Of a stretch of DNA of 64,000 nt, positions 13,393 through 23,940 are shown piece by piece; within the stretch, counting starts at the first letter, position 1; every line of letters starts with the position of its first letter. The translations under genes were made by a program, and so were the position numbers. The notes under the pieces are model-generated. The model was not told the origin of the DNA, searched no databases, and saw only the letters and a list, made by a program, of their open reading frames with translations. The DNA comes from Luzula sylvatica (taxonomy: Eukaryota; Streptophyta; Magnoliopsida; Poales; Juncaceae), in contig OX326957.1 in the NCBI GenBank assembly GCA_946800325.1, forward strand, positions 26,693,054 through 26,757,053. Reading direction: 5' to 3'.

Positions 13393-13939
13393 TCCGTTGC
13401 AACGGAATTCCAGTCCGTTGTAACGGAACTACTCGATTTACTTAACATTGGAAAGGACAGTATAGTCCGTTGCAACGTAATCACCAATACGTTGCAACGG
13501 AAATGTACGTTGTAACGGAAATCTATCTCCGTTACAACGTTATTTTATTTCCAATGAGGAAGCCTGTCACAGAAGAATGTCCGTTGTAACGGACATTAAT
13601 GTCCGTTGTAACGGACATCATGGCTTCACTTCAGTGCCAACTTACGCATACGTCCGTTGCAACGGATTAACCAATCCGTTGTAACGGAACACCTCATACC
13701 GTTGTAACGGAAAACTCTCCGTTGCAACGGGAATTAAATCCAAAGCTGAAGTGTTGTCTCAGTAGAAAGTCCGTTGTAACGGACTACAGTCCGTGGCAAC
13801 GAACTAGTTAACGCAGAGTTCCGTTGTAACGGACTTAATTTACGTTACAACGGAATGTTCAATTAATTCAAGTACGGCAGCCTTAACGGCTAGTTTTTGA
13901 AAGTTCCGTTGCAACGGACCATATGTCCGTTGCAACGGA
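13393..13939. promoter_or_regulatory. Array of ~18 CCGTTG(C/T)AACGG palindromes in U3 (5' LTR)
   Basis: About 18 copies of the 14-mer TCCGTTGYAACGGA or close variants occur in 550 bp. Exact or near-exact ones start at 13393, 13414, 13580, 13602, 13652, 13820, 13905 and 13926. The last ends about 40 bp before the TATA box. The half-site YAACGG is the core of MYB-type binding sites, including the plant mitosis-specific activator core AACGG. A role as an enhancer for MYB-class factors is inferred, not shown. Confidence 0.8.
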
Positions 13940-13978
13940 CTAGTCAGAATAAGCAAGAGAGGGAAGGGACTATGTGTT

Positions 13979-13988
13979 CTATAAATAG
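13979..13988 (+). promoter_or_regulatory. TATA box of the young copia 5' LTR
   Basis: CTATAAATAG sits just downstream of the palindrome array and upstream of the CT-rich start of R. It is the only good TATA match in this part of the LTR. Confidence 0.7.
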
Positions 13989-14539
13989 AATCATTCCCTC
14001 ATTCTCTCTCATCACTTCAATTATCCAAATCTAAACTTCCAAAGAGAGAAACCTTGCTATATCATTGAGCTTAAACAATCTTCTAAACCATTCTTAGAGA
14101 TTAGATTTCCCTCTTCCTTTCCAAATACTATTCCCAACTTGCGTGACCGATCACGTGTAGTTAGTATTTAGATATTGTAATAGGCTAGTACCAAGAGTGT
14201 AAAGCCGCCATAGATCGAGAGAAACGTGTAACTCGATCTAGGCAAAACCTTGTACGAGTGAGTTGGAATTCAATCGAACGCCGAAAAGGCACAAGGCATT
14301 CCCGGAGACGTAGGTACTCGCAATTAATTGAATCGGTCAATTAAGCGAGTAAAGGGTGAGTTAAAGCTACAAAGCAACCACCTACCGAACTCCGTAATAA
14401 ACATCGCGTGTTCGGTATCTTCTTTTCATTATTAACTTAAATTTATATTCCGCACTAAAATTAGAATTTGTATACCTAGTCGATAATTGCCCATTAGGTT
14501 ACCTATTCACCCCCCTCTAGGTTAGAATTAACCAACAAT

Positions 14540-14551
14540 TGGTATCAGAGC
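14540..14551 (+). promoter_or_regulatory. Primer-binding site
   Basis: TGGTATCAGAGC lies two bases after the 5' LTR. It matches the usual initiator tRNA-Met primer site of plant copia elements. Confidence 0.9.
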
Positions 14552-14599
14552 AAAATACTAACCGTCTCTTTGAGTAAAATTGACAACTTGTATACGATT

Positions 14600-16879
14600 A
14601 TGGCCAATATCACCGTTCCCAAATTGCAACTTACCTATCCCAAGGAATTGGACGGTAAAAATTGGAATGTTTGGAAACGATGCATGTTGAATGTGTTTTC
14701 CATTCAAGGCCTAAAATCGATAGTAGAAGATGGGTTCACAATCAACTCTACTACCGATGCCGAAGGGAAAACACTTCTATCATCCGATTCAATGAATAAC
14801 CAAACCTCCGACATCTATGCCCAAAATTTAATTCTCACCAACATGGTAGGATCACTCTCCGTTTTGGTAGATGGATGTGATACCTCTCATCAAATGTGGC
14901 GAGCTCTCCTAAATCGATTTGAAGGGAACAATCAAATGAAAAGGACCAATCTTATGGGACTTGAACAACAATTTGATAGTTTCCGAATGATCGAGGGCGA
15001 ATCCGTAGATGATATGTACCTTCGTATGAATCATATCAAAAACGGATTCACCGCTCTTGGAGAGTCCCTAACAAACTCTCGAGTTGTAGGTAAATTGATT
15101 CGAGCAATGCCAATGAGTTGGGAGACTCTACGAGTGGCATTGGAGACGATAATGGCTACACAAGACATGTCGCCCGAAGAATTGGTAAGTTACTTCCGAA
15201 ACTTCGAAGCTCGACTCAAGCAACTCGCTCAAGAAAATGCTTCAACCTCTCGCCCAAAGGCCGTGGCTCTACCCGCCGTAGATGCGAGTGATGATGAGAG
15301 CGAAATAGCTCTTTTGGTAAGAAAATTTCGTGAATTTAGGTCACACGAAAAGCGGTTCAACGACAACCGAAAACGACAAAACTTGAAGCCATATTGCTTC
15401 GAGTGCAACAAGAAGGGTCACACCATCGAGACGTGTTGGACTCTTCATCCCGAAATCGCCCCATGGAACAAGAAGGAGGACGAGAGCAAAGATAGAGAAA
15501 GGTATGAACAACGACATGAAAGGCGACGTGAAGACAAAGGTCGCAATGAACGCCAAAAGGACAAAGGTAGAGAAGGTAAAAAGAAAAAGGCATATAAAGC
15601 TCATGTAGGGATATGGGGAAAATCGGATGCATCAAGCAACTCATCCGACTCGGAGTGTAACTCGGATCGAGAAATCGCCAACTTGGCACTAATGGCGGAA
15701 ATCACTCCATCGGTGGATGATGTAGTGGAAAGAGCGATCCAAGCAATGCTCCTCCAACGAGCACCAATGCCGGAACACCATGAGCATCACTCTCCGAGAG
15801 TTGCCTCTCTCACCTCTACATCCTACACGTCACGTGACCTAGGTCATGAGGTATATCTTAACTCTTCACTAGATTTAATTATGCCCATCTCAACCTCGTA
15901 TTTGTCCTCTCAAGATGATTCGACATTAGAGCTTGAATCCTTTGACGAGCTCTTGAGAGGAGTTGATGAACCTCGACAAAATGAGGGCAAACTCAAGAGC
16001 TCGACACTAGCTCTTGAGGAAAAGGTAGATTCTCTAGAGTTAGCGATTAGGTCGTATAAGGCACAATTAAAAGAATTTCAATGTTTTCCAAAATGTGAGT
16101 GTCAAGTTTTAAAAGGCGAGATATCTCACTTAAAAGTCGAACTTTTAAATTTGAAGGTTGAAAATGAATCCTTGAAGAGGACTTGTGCATCAATTGCACC
16201 AAGCTCCACCTCATTGGATGAAGTCTTAAAAGGGTCATTAGTGGGACAAAAGCCCAATGACAAATCCGGTTTAGGATTTAAGAAGGATAACGGTAATAAA
16301 CCCGGTCCTTCCAAATCCAAAAATCAAAAATCAAAATGGGAGAAAAATCTAACAAATAGTCACGGAAATGCTTTCATGTACCGTGACTATAATACGGGTA
16401 AAAGTGTGAAAAAGGAACAACATAAAAATGCTAGCTTTAACAGGACTAATCATTTCACACAACATACACCCCATAGACGTAACAATTTGGGACGATCCGA
16501 TTGCTTGTTCAAACGGGGACCAAATGGTTATTTCTATGAGGTAAATTACCACAATGACGCTACATTAGAAACAAGGGCTCCCAAACATTACAACAACACA
16601 CACAAACATTTTTCAACTAATCAATTTGCCAAAACGACCAAACCGTTAATTCAACGGAGAAGCGACACAAACCTACTCTCAAATCATTTTGTCAAGAGTT
16701 CCGAAACCGTCAACAAACCAACAATTGCATTTTGCAACTATTGTTGTAAAGTAGGACACATATCTACCTCTTGTGATCTCCGCAATCCTAGGCTTAACCC
16801 AAAGGTTATGTGGATGCGTAAAGATCGTCACACAATGGGTCCCTCCTCCTCAAAGGGAATCGGACCTTCTAGGACGTAA
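14600..16879 (+). CDS. Copia gag polyprotein (759 aa)
   Basis: This frame encodes the retrotransposon capsid/nucleocapsid protein. I take the ATG at 14600 (MANITVPKLQL); the frame is open a little further upstream but without an earlier ATG. Residues ~1-220 hold the copia-type capsid region, with ELDGKNWNVWK near the start. Two CCHC zinc knuckles follow (CFECNKKGHTIETC near residue 270 and CNYCCKVGHISTSC near 720). Between them are a charged Arg/Lys/Glu stretch and a probable coiled coil. The length and two knuckles fit the SIRE/Maximus type. It stops at 16879, about 130 bp before the protease-integrase frame. Confidence 0.9.
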   Translation: MANITVPKLQLTYPKELDGKNWNVWKRCMLNVFSIQGLKSIVEDGFTINSTTDAEGKTLLSSDSMNNQTSDIYAQNLILTNMVGSLSVLVDGCDTSHQMWRALLNRFEGNNQMKRTNLMGLEQQFDSFRMIEGESVDDMYLRMNHIKNGFTALGESLTNSRVVGKLIRAMPMSWETLRVALETIMATQDMSPEELVSYFRNFEARLKQLAQENASTSRPKAVALPAVDASDDESEIALLVRKFREFRSHEKRFNDNRKRQNLKPYCFECNKKGHTIETCWTLHPEIAPWNKKEDESKDRERYEQRHERRREDKGRNERQKDKGREGKKKKAYKAHVGIWGKSDASSNSSDSECNSDREIANLALMAEITPSVDDVVERAIQAMLLQRAPMPEHHEHHSPRVASLTSTSYTSRDLGHEVYLNSSLDLIMPISTSYLSSQDDSTLELESFDELLRGVDEPRQNEGKLKSSTLALEEKVDSLELAIRSYKAQLKEFQCFPKCECQVLKGEISHLKVELLNLKVENESLKRTCASIAPSSTSLDEVLKGSLVGQKPNDKSGLGFKKDNGNKPGPSKSKNQKSKWEKNLTNSHGNAFMYRDYNTGKSVKKEQHKNASFNRTNHFTQHTPHRRNNLGRSDCLFKRGPNGYFYEVNYHNDATLETRAPKHYNNTHKHFSTNQFAKTTKPLIQRRSDTNLLSNHFVKSSETVNKPTIAFCNYCCKVGHISTSCDLRNPRLNPKVMWMRKDRHTMGPSSSKGIGPSRT

Positions 16880-17008
16880 ACGAGTGTGTGATTATATACT
16901 CCCTCATCCAAATACCTTAAGCCAATTATTAAGGGGGAGTATAATCATAAGAATTCATATTAGGATAATTTTTCTTATGAACTATTGACTAATATGAATT
17001 TCTTGTAG
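16880..17008 (+). other. Stop-rich gap between gag and pol frames
   Basis: The 129 bases carry stops in the gag frame and an internal GGGGGAG tract near 16931-16937. They end TTCTTGTAG just before the ATG at 17009. It resembles an intron end, but removing it from the nearest GT (GTAAAC at 16874) does not keep the frame, so I leave it as a gap or mutation. Confidence 0.5.
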
Positions 17009-18076
17009 ATGTGCCTAAGTTCCAAAAGCAAGTCATCGAAATGGTGTCTAGATAGTGGTTGCTCTAGACACATGACTTGGAACCAAGAAATGTTCAAAAC
17101 CTTAGAACCATTCAAAGGAGGTGATGTTACATTTGGAGGTAATCAAAAAGGTAAGATAGTCGGTATCGGTTCCATAGGTACTTCAAATTGGACCCTAGAA
17201 AACGTCTACCTTGTCATAGGGCTTAAACACAATTTGATTAGTATAAGCCAACTATGTGATGCCGGGTATTGTGTAAAATTTGATCAAACCTCATGCCTAA
17301 TCGACCGAACAATAGATAACGTTACGGTGTGCAAAGGAACCCGACACAATAATCTCTACTACTTTGATTTTGAATCATTCACATCGGGAATCCATTGTCT
17401 CACCGTAACGGAATCCACTTCACGATTATGGCATAGGCGATTGGGACACATATGTATGGAAACAATTCACCGTATGTCCAAAAAGGAATTAGTTAGGGGT
17501 CTACCATCCCATAAACTCAAATTGGAGGGATTATGCGATGCGTGTGAAAAGGGTAAGCACACGAAGTCCTCCGGTTTCAAATCCAAAGATACCGTCACGA
17601 CAAGACGACCTCTCCAACTCATCCATCTCGATCTTTGTGGACCAATGAGCGTCTCAAGTCTAGGTAATAAAAGGTATATGTTTGTAATTGTTGATGATTA
17701 TTCACGCTTTACTTGGGTAATTTATTTACTTCATAAAAGTGAAACGTGTGACGAATTCGTTAAATTTTGCAAAATGGTTGAAAACGAAACCAACACTTCC
17801 ATCATCACCATTCGAAGTGATAATGGAGGTGAATTCAAAAATGCAAAATTTGATGAATTTTGTCACACCAAGGGATATATACGTGAATTTTCCGCTCCTC
17901 GCACACCTCAACAAAACGGTGTCGTTGAGCGTAAAAATCGAACGTTAATTGAACTTGCCCGTACCATGCTCAATGAACACCCTTCTCCAAAATTTCTTTG
18001 GGCCGAAGCGGTTAACACCGCGTGTCATGTCGTAAACCGACTTAGTATATCACTTTGTGAAACTTCTCATTACTAA
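17009..18076 (+). CDS. Truncated copia pol: protease and integrase only
   Basis: The frame opens with the aspartic protease motif (WCLDSGCSRHMT near residue 15). It continues through the pre-integrase zinc region (HRRLGH, CDACEKGK) and the integrase core with its D, D and E residues (HLDLCGPM, RSDNGGEF, NGVVERKN). It ends at NRLSISLCETSHY and a stop, where full-length elements continue into the integrase C-terminus, reverse transcriptase and RNase H. Only about 275 bp then separate it from the 3' LTR. The deletion is internal, because the purine tract and LTR are intact. Confidence 0.9.
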   Translation: MCLSSKSKSSKWCLDSGCSRHMTWNQEMFKTLEPFKGGDVTFGGNQKGKIVGIGSIGTSNWTLENVYLVIGLKHNLISISQLCDAGYCVKFDQTSCLIDRTIDNVTVCKGTRHNNLYYFDFESFTSGIHCLTVTESTSRLWHRRLGHICMETIHRMSKKELVRGLPSHKLKLEGLCDACEKGKHTKSSGFKSKDTVTTRRPLQLIHLDLCGPMSVSSLGNKRYMFVIVDDYSRFTWVIYLLHKSETCDEFVKFCKMVENETNTSIITIRSDNGGEFKNAKFDEFCHTKGYIREFSAPRTPQQNGVVERKNRTLIELARTMLNEHPSPKFLWAEAVNTACHVVNRLSISLCETSHY

Positions 18077-18351
18077 AAATCTAAAAATATATCACCTATT
18101 AAATCTCAAAAATCATTCATAATTTAAAAAAAAAAGTATTCAACTACATCAAAGCCTATACACGTGCGATATGCACTTGTTTAGGGGGAGCTTGCATGTA
18201 GGGGGAGCTTTCCTTCATGATTTTTCAAATTCAATCCCTTTTGATCCACTTTCAAAAAGGGGGAGAAACGATAATCATATTGGAAAGTTACCGATAATCG
18301 ATGTATCTCTCCAAATCGACATTGTTTTGAAATGAATCAAAAGGGGGAGTT
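18077..18351 (+). promoter_or_regulatory. Noncoding tail with AGGGGGAG tracts and polypurine tract
   Basis: Several purine tracts (AGGGGGAGC near 18183 and 18200, AAAGGGGGAG near 18258) precede the likely priming tract AAAAGGGGGAG at 18339-18349, next to the 3' LTR start at 18352. Confidence 0.7.
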
Positions 18352-19833
18352 TGTTGGTTCAAATTTCCTATTGTTTGATTATCTCAAATACAATGTCGAT
18401 ACTACTAACGAAATCTAGCAAGATAAATGTGTAGGAGATAGGTACAAAATGAAAGGATCAATCAAGAATAACAAGAATCAAAGACGTTGAAGAATCATGG
18501 ATAAAATCAAGACGCACATGAATCAAGACGTTGAAGAATTGCGAAGAAGATCAAGACATAGAAGATTCCGCAAGTTGGGATACCCACCTAATCATCAATA
18601 CAATATATAGGTATTTCTAAACTTGTTTAAAAGATTAAACTCAATGAAAAAGTACTTGAATTCAATTAAAAAGGCTGAAATCAGTATGTCCGTTGCAACG
18701 GAATTCCAGTCCGTTGTAACGGAACTACTCGATTTACTTAACATTGGAAAGGACAGTATAGTCCGTTGCAACGTAATCACCAATACGTTGCAACGGAAAT
18801 ATACGTTGTAACGGAAATCTATCTCCGTTACAACGTTATTTTATTTCCAATGAGGAAGCCTGTCACAGAAGAATGTCCGTTGTAACGGACATTAATGTCC
18901 GTTGTAACGGACATCATGGCTTCACTTCAGTGCCAACTTACGCATACGTCCGTTGCAACGGATTAACCAATCCGTTGTAACGGAACACCTCATACCGTTG
19001 TAACGGAAAACTCTCCGTTGCAACGGGAATTAAATCCAAAGCTGAAGTGTTGTCTCAGTAGAAAGTCCGTTGTAACGGACTACAGTCCGTGGCAACGAAC
19101 TAGTTAACGCAGAGTTCCGTTGTAACGGACTTAATTTACGTTACAACGGAATGTTCAATTAATTCAAGTACGGCAGCCTTAACGGCTAGTTTTTGAAAGT
19201 TCCGTTGCAACGGACCATATGTCCGTTGCAACGGACTAGTCAGAATAAGCAAGAGAGGGAAGGGACTATGTGTTCTATAAATAAAATCCTTCCCTCATTC
19301 TCTCTCATCACTTCAATTATCCAAATCTAAACTTCCAAAGAGAGAAACCTTGCTATATCATTGAGCTTAAACAATCTTCTAAACCATTCTTAGAGATTAG
19401 ATTTCCCTCTTCCTTTCCAAATACTATTCCCAACTTGCGTGACCGATCACGTGTAGTTAGTATTTAGATATTGTAATAGGCTAGTACCAAGAGTGTAAAG
19501 CTGCCATAGATCGAGAGAAACGTGTAACTCGATCTAGGCAAAACCTTGTACGAGTGAGTTGGAATTCAATCGAACGCCGAAAAGGCACAAGGCATTCCCG
19601 GAGACGTAGGTACTCGCAATTAATTGAATCGGTCAATTAAGCGAGTAAAGGGTGAGTTAAAGCTACAAAGCAACCACCTACCGAACTCCGTAATAAACAT
19701 CGCGTGTTCGGTATCTTCTTTTCATTATTAACTTAAATTTATATTCCGCACTAAAATTAGAATTTGTATACCTAGTCGATAATTGCCCATTAGGTTACCT
19801 ATTCACCCCCCTCTAAGTTAGAATTAACCAACA
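18352..19833 (+). repeat. 3' LTR of the young copia element
   Basis: It is 1482 bp, the same length as the 5' LTR, with about five substitutions seen by eye (for example near the TATA box and near the CCAACA end). The palindrome array is conserved at 18689-19235. Confidence 0.95.
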
Positions 19834-20772
19834 TGAAGTTCCTCGTTCTATATTATCACACGTATATCGACATATCGTTGAAAATGGTTTTCAACATATA
19901 ACTCCTTGGAGGAGTTAAATCGAAATGTCGAATGACAGAAATTTTCTACGTCTCGATGTGAGACATCAAGTAGGGCGAAAATAATAATATGATGCTTTAC
20001 ATTTGATGTGATGGTCTATTATATCTGTCATGATATATATGTGGCTATACATCGTGCACAAAGAGCGTCTAGTTCACCATCAATAAAATCCATGGGAATC
20101 ACATGAGTTTGAGTGTAATGCGATTACATGAGACTAACTCTTGTGAATGTATAATGGTTATACATATATATACATAACTGTTATTTATATTTAAACCCAT
20201 CGGGATTTACATTGATAACGGTGAAGTTTATCCTCGAATACTTTGCGAAAAAATTCAGGATTTTATTTTATCTATAATGGTGTGGAGGATGTGTTGGTTA
20301 TAAAGAGTTATAACAACACCAGTTTCCAAATATTAAGCACGTCCAAATATGTAGCACGACTTTCGATCACAAAGTGTGTACGTATTTTGCTTAAATGAAA
20401 ACAAGGTCATGCGGAAAGGTTCCACACGAGTAACGATTCTATTCAGGGAGGCGAGTATATTGCGGTTATTAATCGCAAAAGGAAGCGGTATGGATCAATG
20501 ATACATGACCAAACTCGAGTAGTCACGAGTTATCGGATTTATGGTTGTGTATTGCGTGATACGCAGTAGTACAAGCCAAAAATGCCGAGGTCAAAATCAC
20601 TTCTAGCCAATACTCAGATAATTTCATTTGATCCATGAAATTTTGTGAAAAGTTGTGATCATAGGTATTGGAAATGTTCCAAACCTGATGTTGATTAACA
20701 CTAGCAACAACGTGCGGACCCGTTTACAAAACCGCTCTTTCTAGTCGCGAGTGACTGTCATGCGATGACTAT
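19834..20772 (+). pseudogene. Decayed copia pol of the outer element, right part (RNase H end)
   Basis: After the TGAAG duplication the old element resumes. Near 20330-20480 and 20700-20770 the sequence echoes the RNase H and C-terminal region of copia pol (a GCGGACCCGTTTAC stretch corresponding to ADPFTKPL), with many stops and indels. It runs directly into the right outer LTR, so the purine tract and the first 68 bp of that LTR are lost. Confidence 0.65.
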
Positions 20773-21867
20773 GTATAAATAATGTGTATATTAGATGCAC
20801 ATATGTATATTGGATATACATAGTTAAATTGATAACAAACGGTTTTTATTAAGAAAACCAGAAAATTCAGTTTAAGCCGTTTTAGTAAAACTGGCATAAC
20901 TTTCAGTAGGAAACTCCGCTTTGAATGGTTCAAATTGATTTAGATAGATAATGAGATTATCTAGAAATTTCATGTACAAATAGTTTTCATTTGAACGACG
21001 TATCCGTGTCGTTTTAATGGAATACCGAAATGGTGCGACCGTTTAACATACAGTTAGTAAAACGTCCGTAACTTTCGCATCCGAACTCCAATTGGGCCTG
21101 ATCCAATTGGGTTGGAAAGATAATAAGATTATCTTGAACTTTCTTGAATGTTCAAAGTCGGTTGGAATGATTTAATATTTTCGTTTCAACAGAATACTGA
21201 AATGGTGTCTGCAGTTTTCTGTCTGAAAAGGTGTATATGAGATATACATACCTTTTGGCCCATCCTTATCCTATGTGATATAAATAGGATGTTTCTCTCT
21301 CTCTCTCAAGAGCAGATCATTCAGACCAATCTATTGTATTATTCAGAATATTCCAGAAATATAAATAGACATCTTTCTAGAGAGCGAAAGAGTGCGAAGA
21401 GAGAAAACCGAGAAAAGAGTTTTTCTCGGTGTAGAGAATCGATCTAATCAAGCAAGTTCGCCGGTGCAGCGTCTAGGCAGTTGCATCCGCGACCGACGAA
21501 CTCCGACTCACGGTGGATACAAGTAGAGGAGCGACACTTGTGGCTCTCCGATTGTGATCAAACCGAAGGAGCAAAATTGTTGGCTGTGGAAGAGTGTGGA
21601 CGTGGGACGCACGAAAGACAACCGGATGCGTGTCAAGACGGTGGGAGACGTGTGGTATGGGACGCATGGGCTAGTCACCAACGTGACACCGGAGAAGGAA
21701 AGGATGCGAGCGATAAACCCGTCGTGCGTGATCAATTTCACGCTAGTAATCGTCTATCCTTCTATTGCATCGTACCCTCGAAGTCATGGCGTGATCTTGG
21801 ATTTTGGGAACCGGACCGGGCCTTCATATCCGCTGCGCGGGCCCGGGGACGGGATGAATTCCCAACA
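20773..21867 (+). repeat. 3' LTR of the outer copia element
   Basis: Positions 20773-21240 match the left remnant. The LTR continues through a TATA-like ATATAAATAGG (about 21278-21288), a CT repeat and a GC-richer U5 to CCCAACA at 21867, followed by the AAAAT target duplication. Short open frames in U5 are not genes. Confidence 0.8.
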
Positions 21868-22149
21868 AAAATAACAAATAATGGAAAGTGAAAATTATTA
21901 TTTGATGTGAAAGAAAAATGAAAAATAGTTGGAAAGAAATTTTGTCGGTTTGTATATTTTAATTGATACATATTAATTCATCGAGATAAATTATTTAATA
22001 TTAATTAATCACAGTTCTAAGCTAATATGTATTTGAATTATGTAATTTATTGTACAATATAATTTTGTATAAATTAAAAAATCACTTTATTAATAATAAA
22101 ATTCGGAACATAAATTAATTATATATATAATAAATTGCACATAACATAA

Positions 22150-22247
22150 TATATAATAATAACAACAACAACAATAACAATAATAACAACAACAACAATA
22201 ATAATAATAATGAGAATGATAAGAATAATGATAATGAGAATGATAAG

Positions 22248-22285
<38 letters not shown>

Positions 22286-22335
22286 CGATAATAATAATAA
22301 TGATGATGATAATAATAATAATAATAATAATAATA
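22150..22335. repeat. Imperfect AAC/AAT/ATG microsatellite
   Basis: Runs of AAC, AAT and GATAAT/GAGAAT units occur. Poly-Ile and poly-Asn frames over it are artefacts. Confidence 0.9.
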
Positions 22336-22863
22336 CTGCTACTTTTCATTTACATCAGTTGAGAAGAAAGAAGGGTAAAATCATTTCCATGTATTGAACA
22401 CGAATCATACTTTTCATTGACATGAATGACTCTTGTTTCGTTTAATCTCATTCTCATGTGCTCTCCCACATCGAACGAGACCTTATGCTCAACAATTGTC
22501 TTTGAAAAATGGATTATTCGGCACAAACATTTTATTTGGTCCACATATGTTCTAATATCTTTTGTTTTCATGTCGTTTATTCTTTTCCGGTTAATTATCC
22601 ATTTATTCATGTACACAATTTTTTCATTTTCTTGGAACTGGACGTATATTGGATAAAGGACAAATCTATTAAAATTAACAATTAATTAATATGTAAGTTA
22701 GTATTCATATGAAATAATAATTCTTGATTAATATTAATTAAATTTAAATAAGAATATCTTGTTACGCATCATGTTTATTAAGTGTGTTACTTATTATATA
22801 AAGTATATGCAGTGTTGAAATCTAAGGTAGATAACATTTTATAGTTATAAATATAGAACATAT

Positions 22864-23940
22864 AATTAATTAGTTAATTAATATATATAATTTTAAGGAA
22901 GTCTTGCATTTATAGAAGGCCACATCATCACTTTAATATGAGACATTTGATCTCGATCAAAAAGTCCAAAATACTTGTTTTTTCATTTGAACATGATCTA
23001 TATAAATCAAGTAATTTAAAAGTTATATGAACTTTGGACCATCATGGACCAAGTTCATTCATATTTTTTTCCTCAGATAAATATGGAAAGTTTTCAAAAA
23101 ACATCTTAAATTTTTGGATATTGTAAAAAATCCTAAAATTTACATAGGTAATAATTGAAAAAATTATTATTTTTATTAATTTAAAAAAATCCTAATTATG
23201 TATAGCATATAATAATTAAAAACAAATATTTATTATATGTTACATTTATATAATTTTAATATTTCATAAATTACATATATTTGACTTTTATATTTTTTCT
23301 TAAAGAACTTACACAAAATAATAATAAGATGAACAACAATATTAAAAAAAAGCCTTGCAAATATTTAAAAAATAAAAAATCACGAGACTATAAAAATAAA
23401 ATAAAAGGAGACCAAAAATGAAAAAAAAAAACACTATGTTTAAATATATATTCTTCTATAAATATATTTTCGATGTGTTTACTTATTATTGTTTATTTTA
23501 TTATTATCCGATGTTAGTTTTTCATGAATAATAAATGAAATATTAAAATTATATAAACACAATACGTAATAATTTTAATTTTTTTTAAATCACGACATGT
23601 TAAGCAATGTTTATGAATTTTCTTAAAATTGATAAGAAATAAAAAAGAATTTAATCATTACATATGAAAATTGAAGGATATTTTGGTTAAAAAAAATTTA
23701 GTATCATCCATAGAGGGAGGAGGTATTTGAAAATAAAAGTTTGCTTGAGGTGTTTTTTGGATTTTACAAAAAGATAGAGATCTTTTTTTGCAATATCCAA
23801 AAAAGTTAGAGAGTTAGAAATACACCAAAACACAAATGTGTGAACAATCAGACAAAAAAACGTAAAATCAAATTACACATTAGGAAAATTTTAATCATGA
23901 CAAACTGAAGACTCATGCACAATTGTGCCGGGAAAAAGCT
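22864..23940. other. AT-rich block present in segment A only
   Basis: No counterpart exists in segment B, where the flanks meet near 44800. I see no terminal repeats or coding signal, so it could be an old insertion in A or a deletion in B. Confidence 0.5.

Larger units (their letters stand above)
13056..14537 (+). repeat. 5' LTR of the young copia element
   Basis: The LTR is 1482 bp and bounded by TGTTGG...CCAACA. U3 contains an array of CCGTTG/CAACGG palindromes, followed by a TATA box at 13979-13988. Confidence 0.95.
13056..19833 (+). mobile_element. Young SIRE-like Ty1/copia element with RT and RNase H deleted
   Basis: The 6778-bp element begins TGTTGG and ends CCAACA, with a 5-bp duplication TGAAG at 13051-13055 and 19834-19838. 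The LTRs are 1482 bp each and I count only about five differences between them by eye. The internal region has a tRNA-Met-type primer site, a long gag with two zinc knuckles, and a second frame with protease and integrase. That frame stops inside the sequence after the integrase core, so RT and RNase H are missing. Because it inserted recently yet lacks these enzymes, it was probably mobilised in trans by a full-length relative. Confidence 0.93.
6620..21867. mobile_element. Outer old Ty1/copia element with two further copia elements nested inside
   Basis: The composite begins TGAAGAAAATACAG and ends CCCAACA, flanked by the 5-bp duplication AAAAT. Segment B provides the empty site. The two outer LTR remnants share 6688-7156 with 20773-21240. 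The internal domain of the old element survives only as decayed pol (11917-13055 and 19834-20771). A second copia (pol 7147-10227, LTR 10272-11916) lies in its left half, and a third, young copia (13056-19833) is inserted in its pol. One deletion appears to have joined the outer 5' LTR directly to the pol of the second element. Confidence 0.8.

Noticed and set aside
13393..13939. CRISPR-like array of regular palindromes
   Set aside because: Spacing is irregular, the repeat is 14 bp, it lies in a retrotransposon LTR, and the genome is a plant.
17009..18351. Possible envelope-like gene of SIRE-type elements
   Set aside because: After the integrase stop only about 275 bp of noncoding, purine-rich tail remains before the LTR; no transmembrane or env-like frame is visible.
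21481..21891. 136-residue open frame in the outer LTR
   Set aside because: It lies in GC-rich U5 sequence of an LTR, with overlapping frames on both strands.
22119..22349. Poly-Ile open frame
   Set aside because: It is translated microsatellite sequence.
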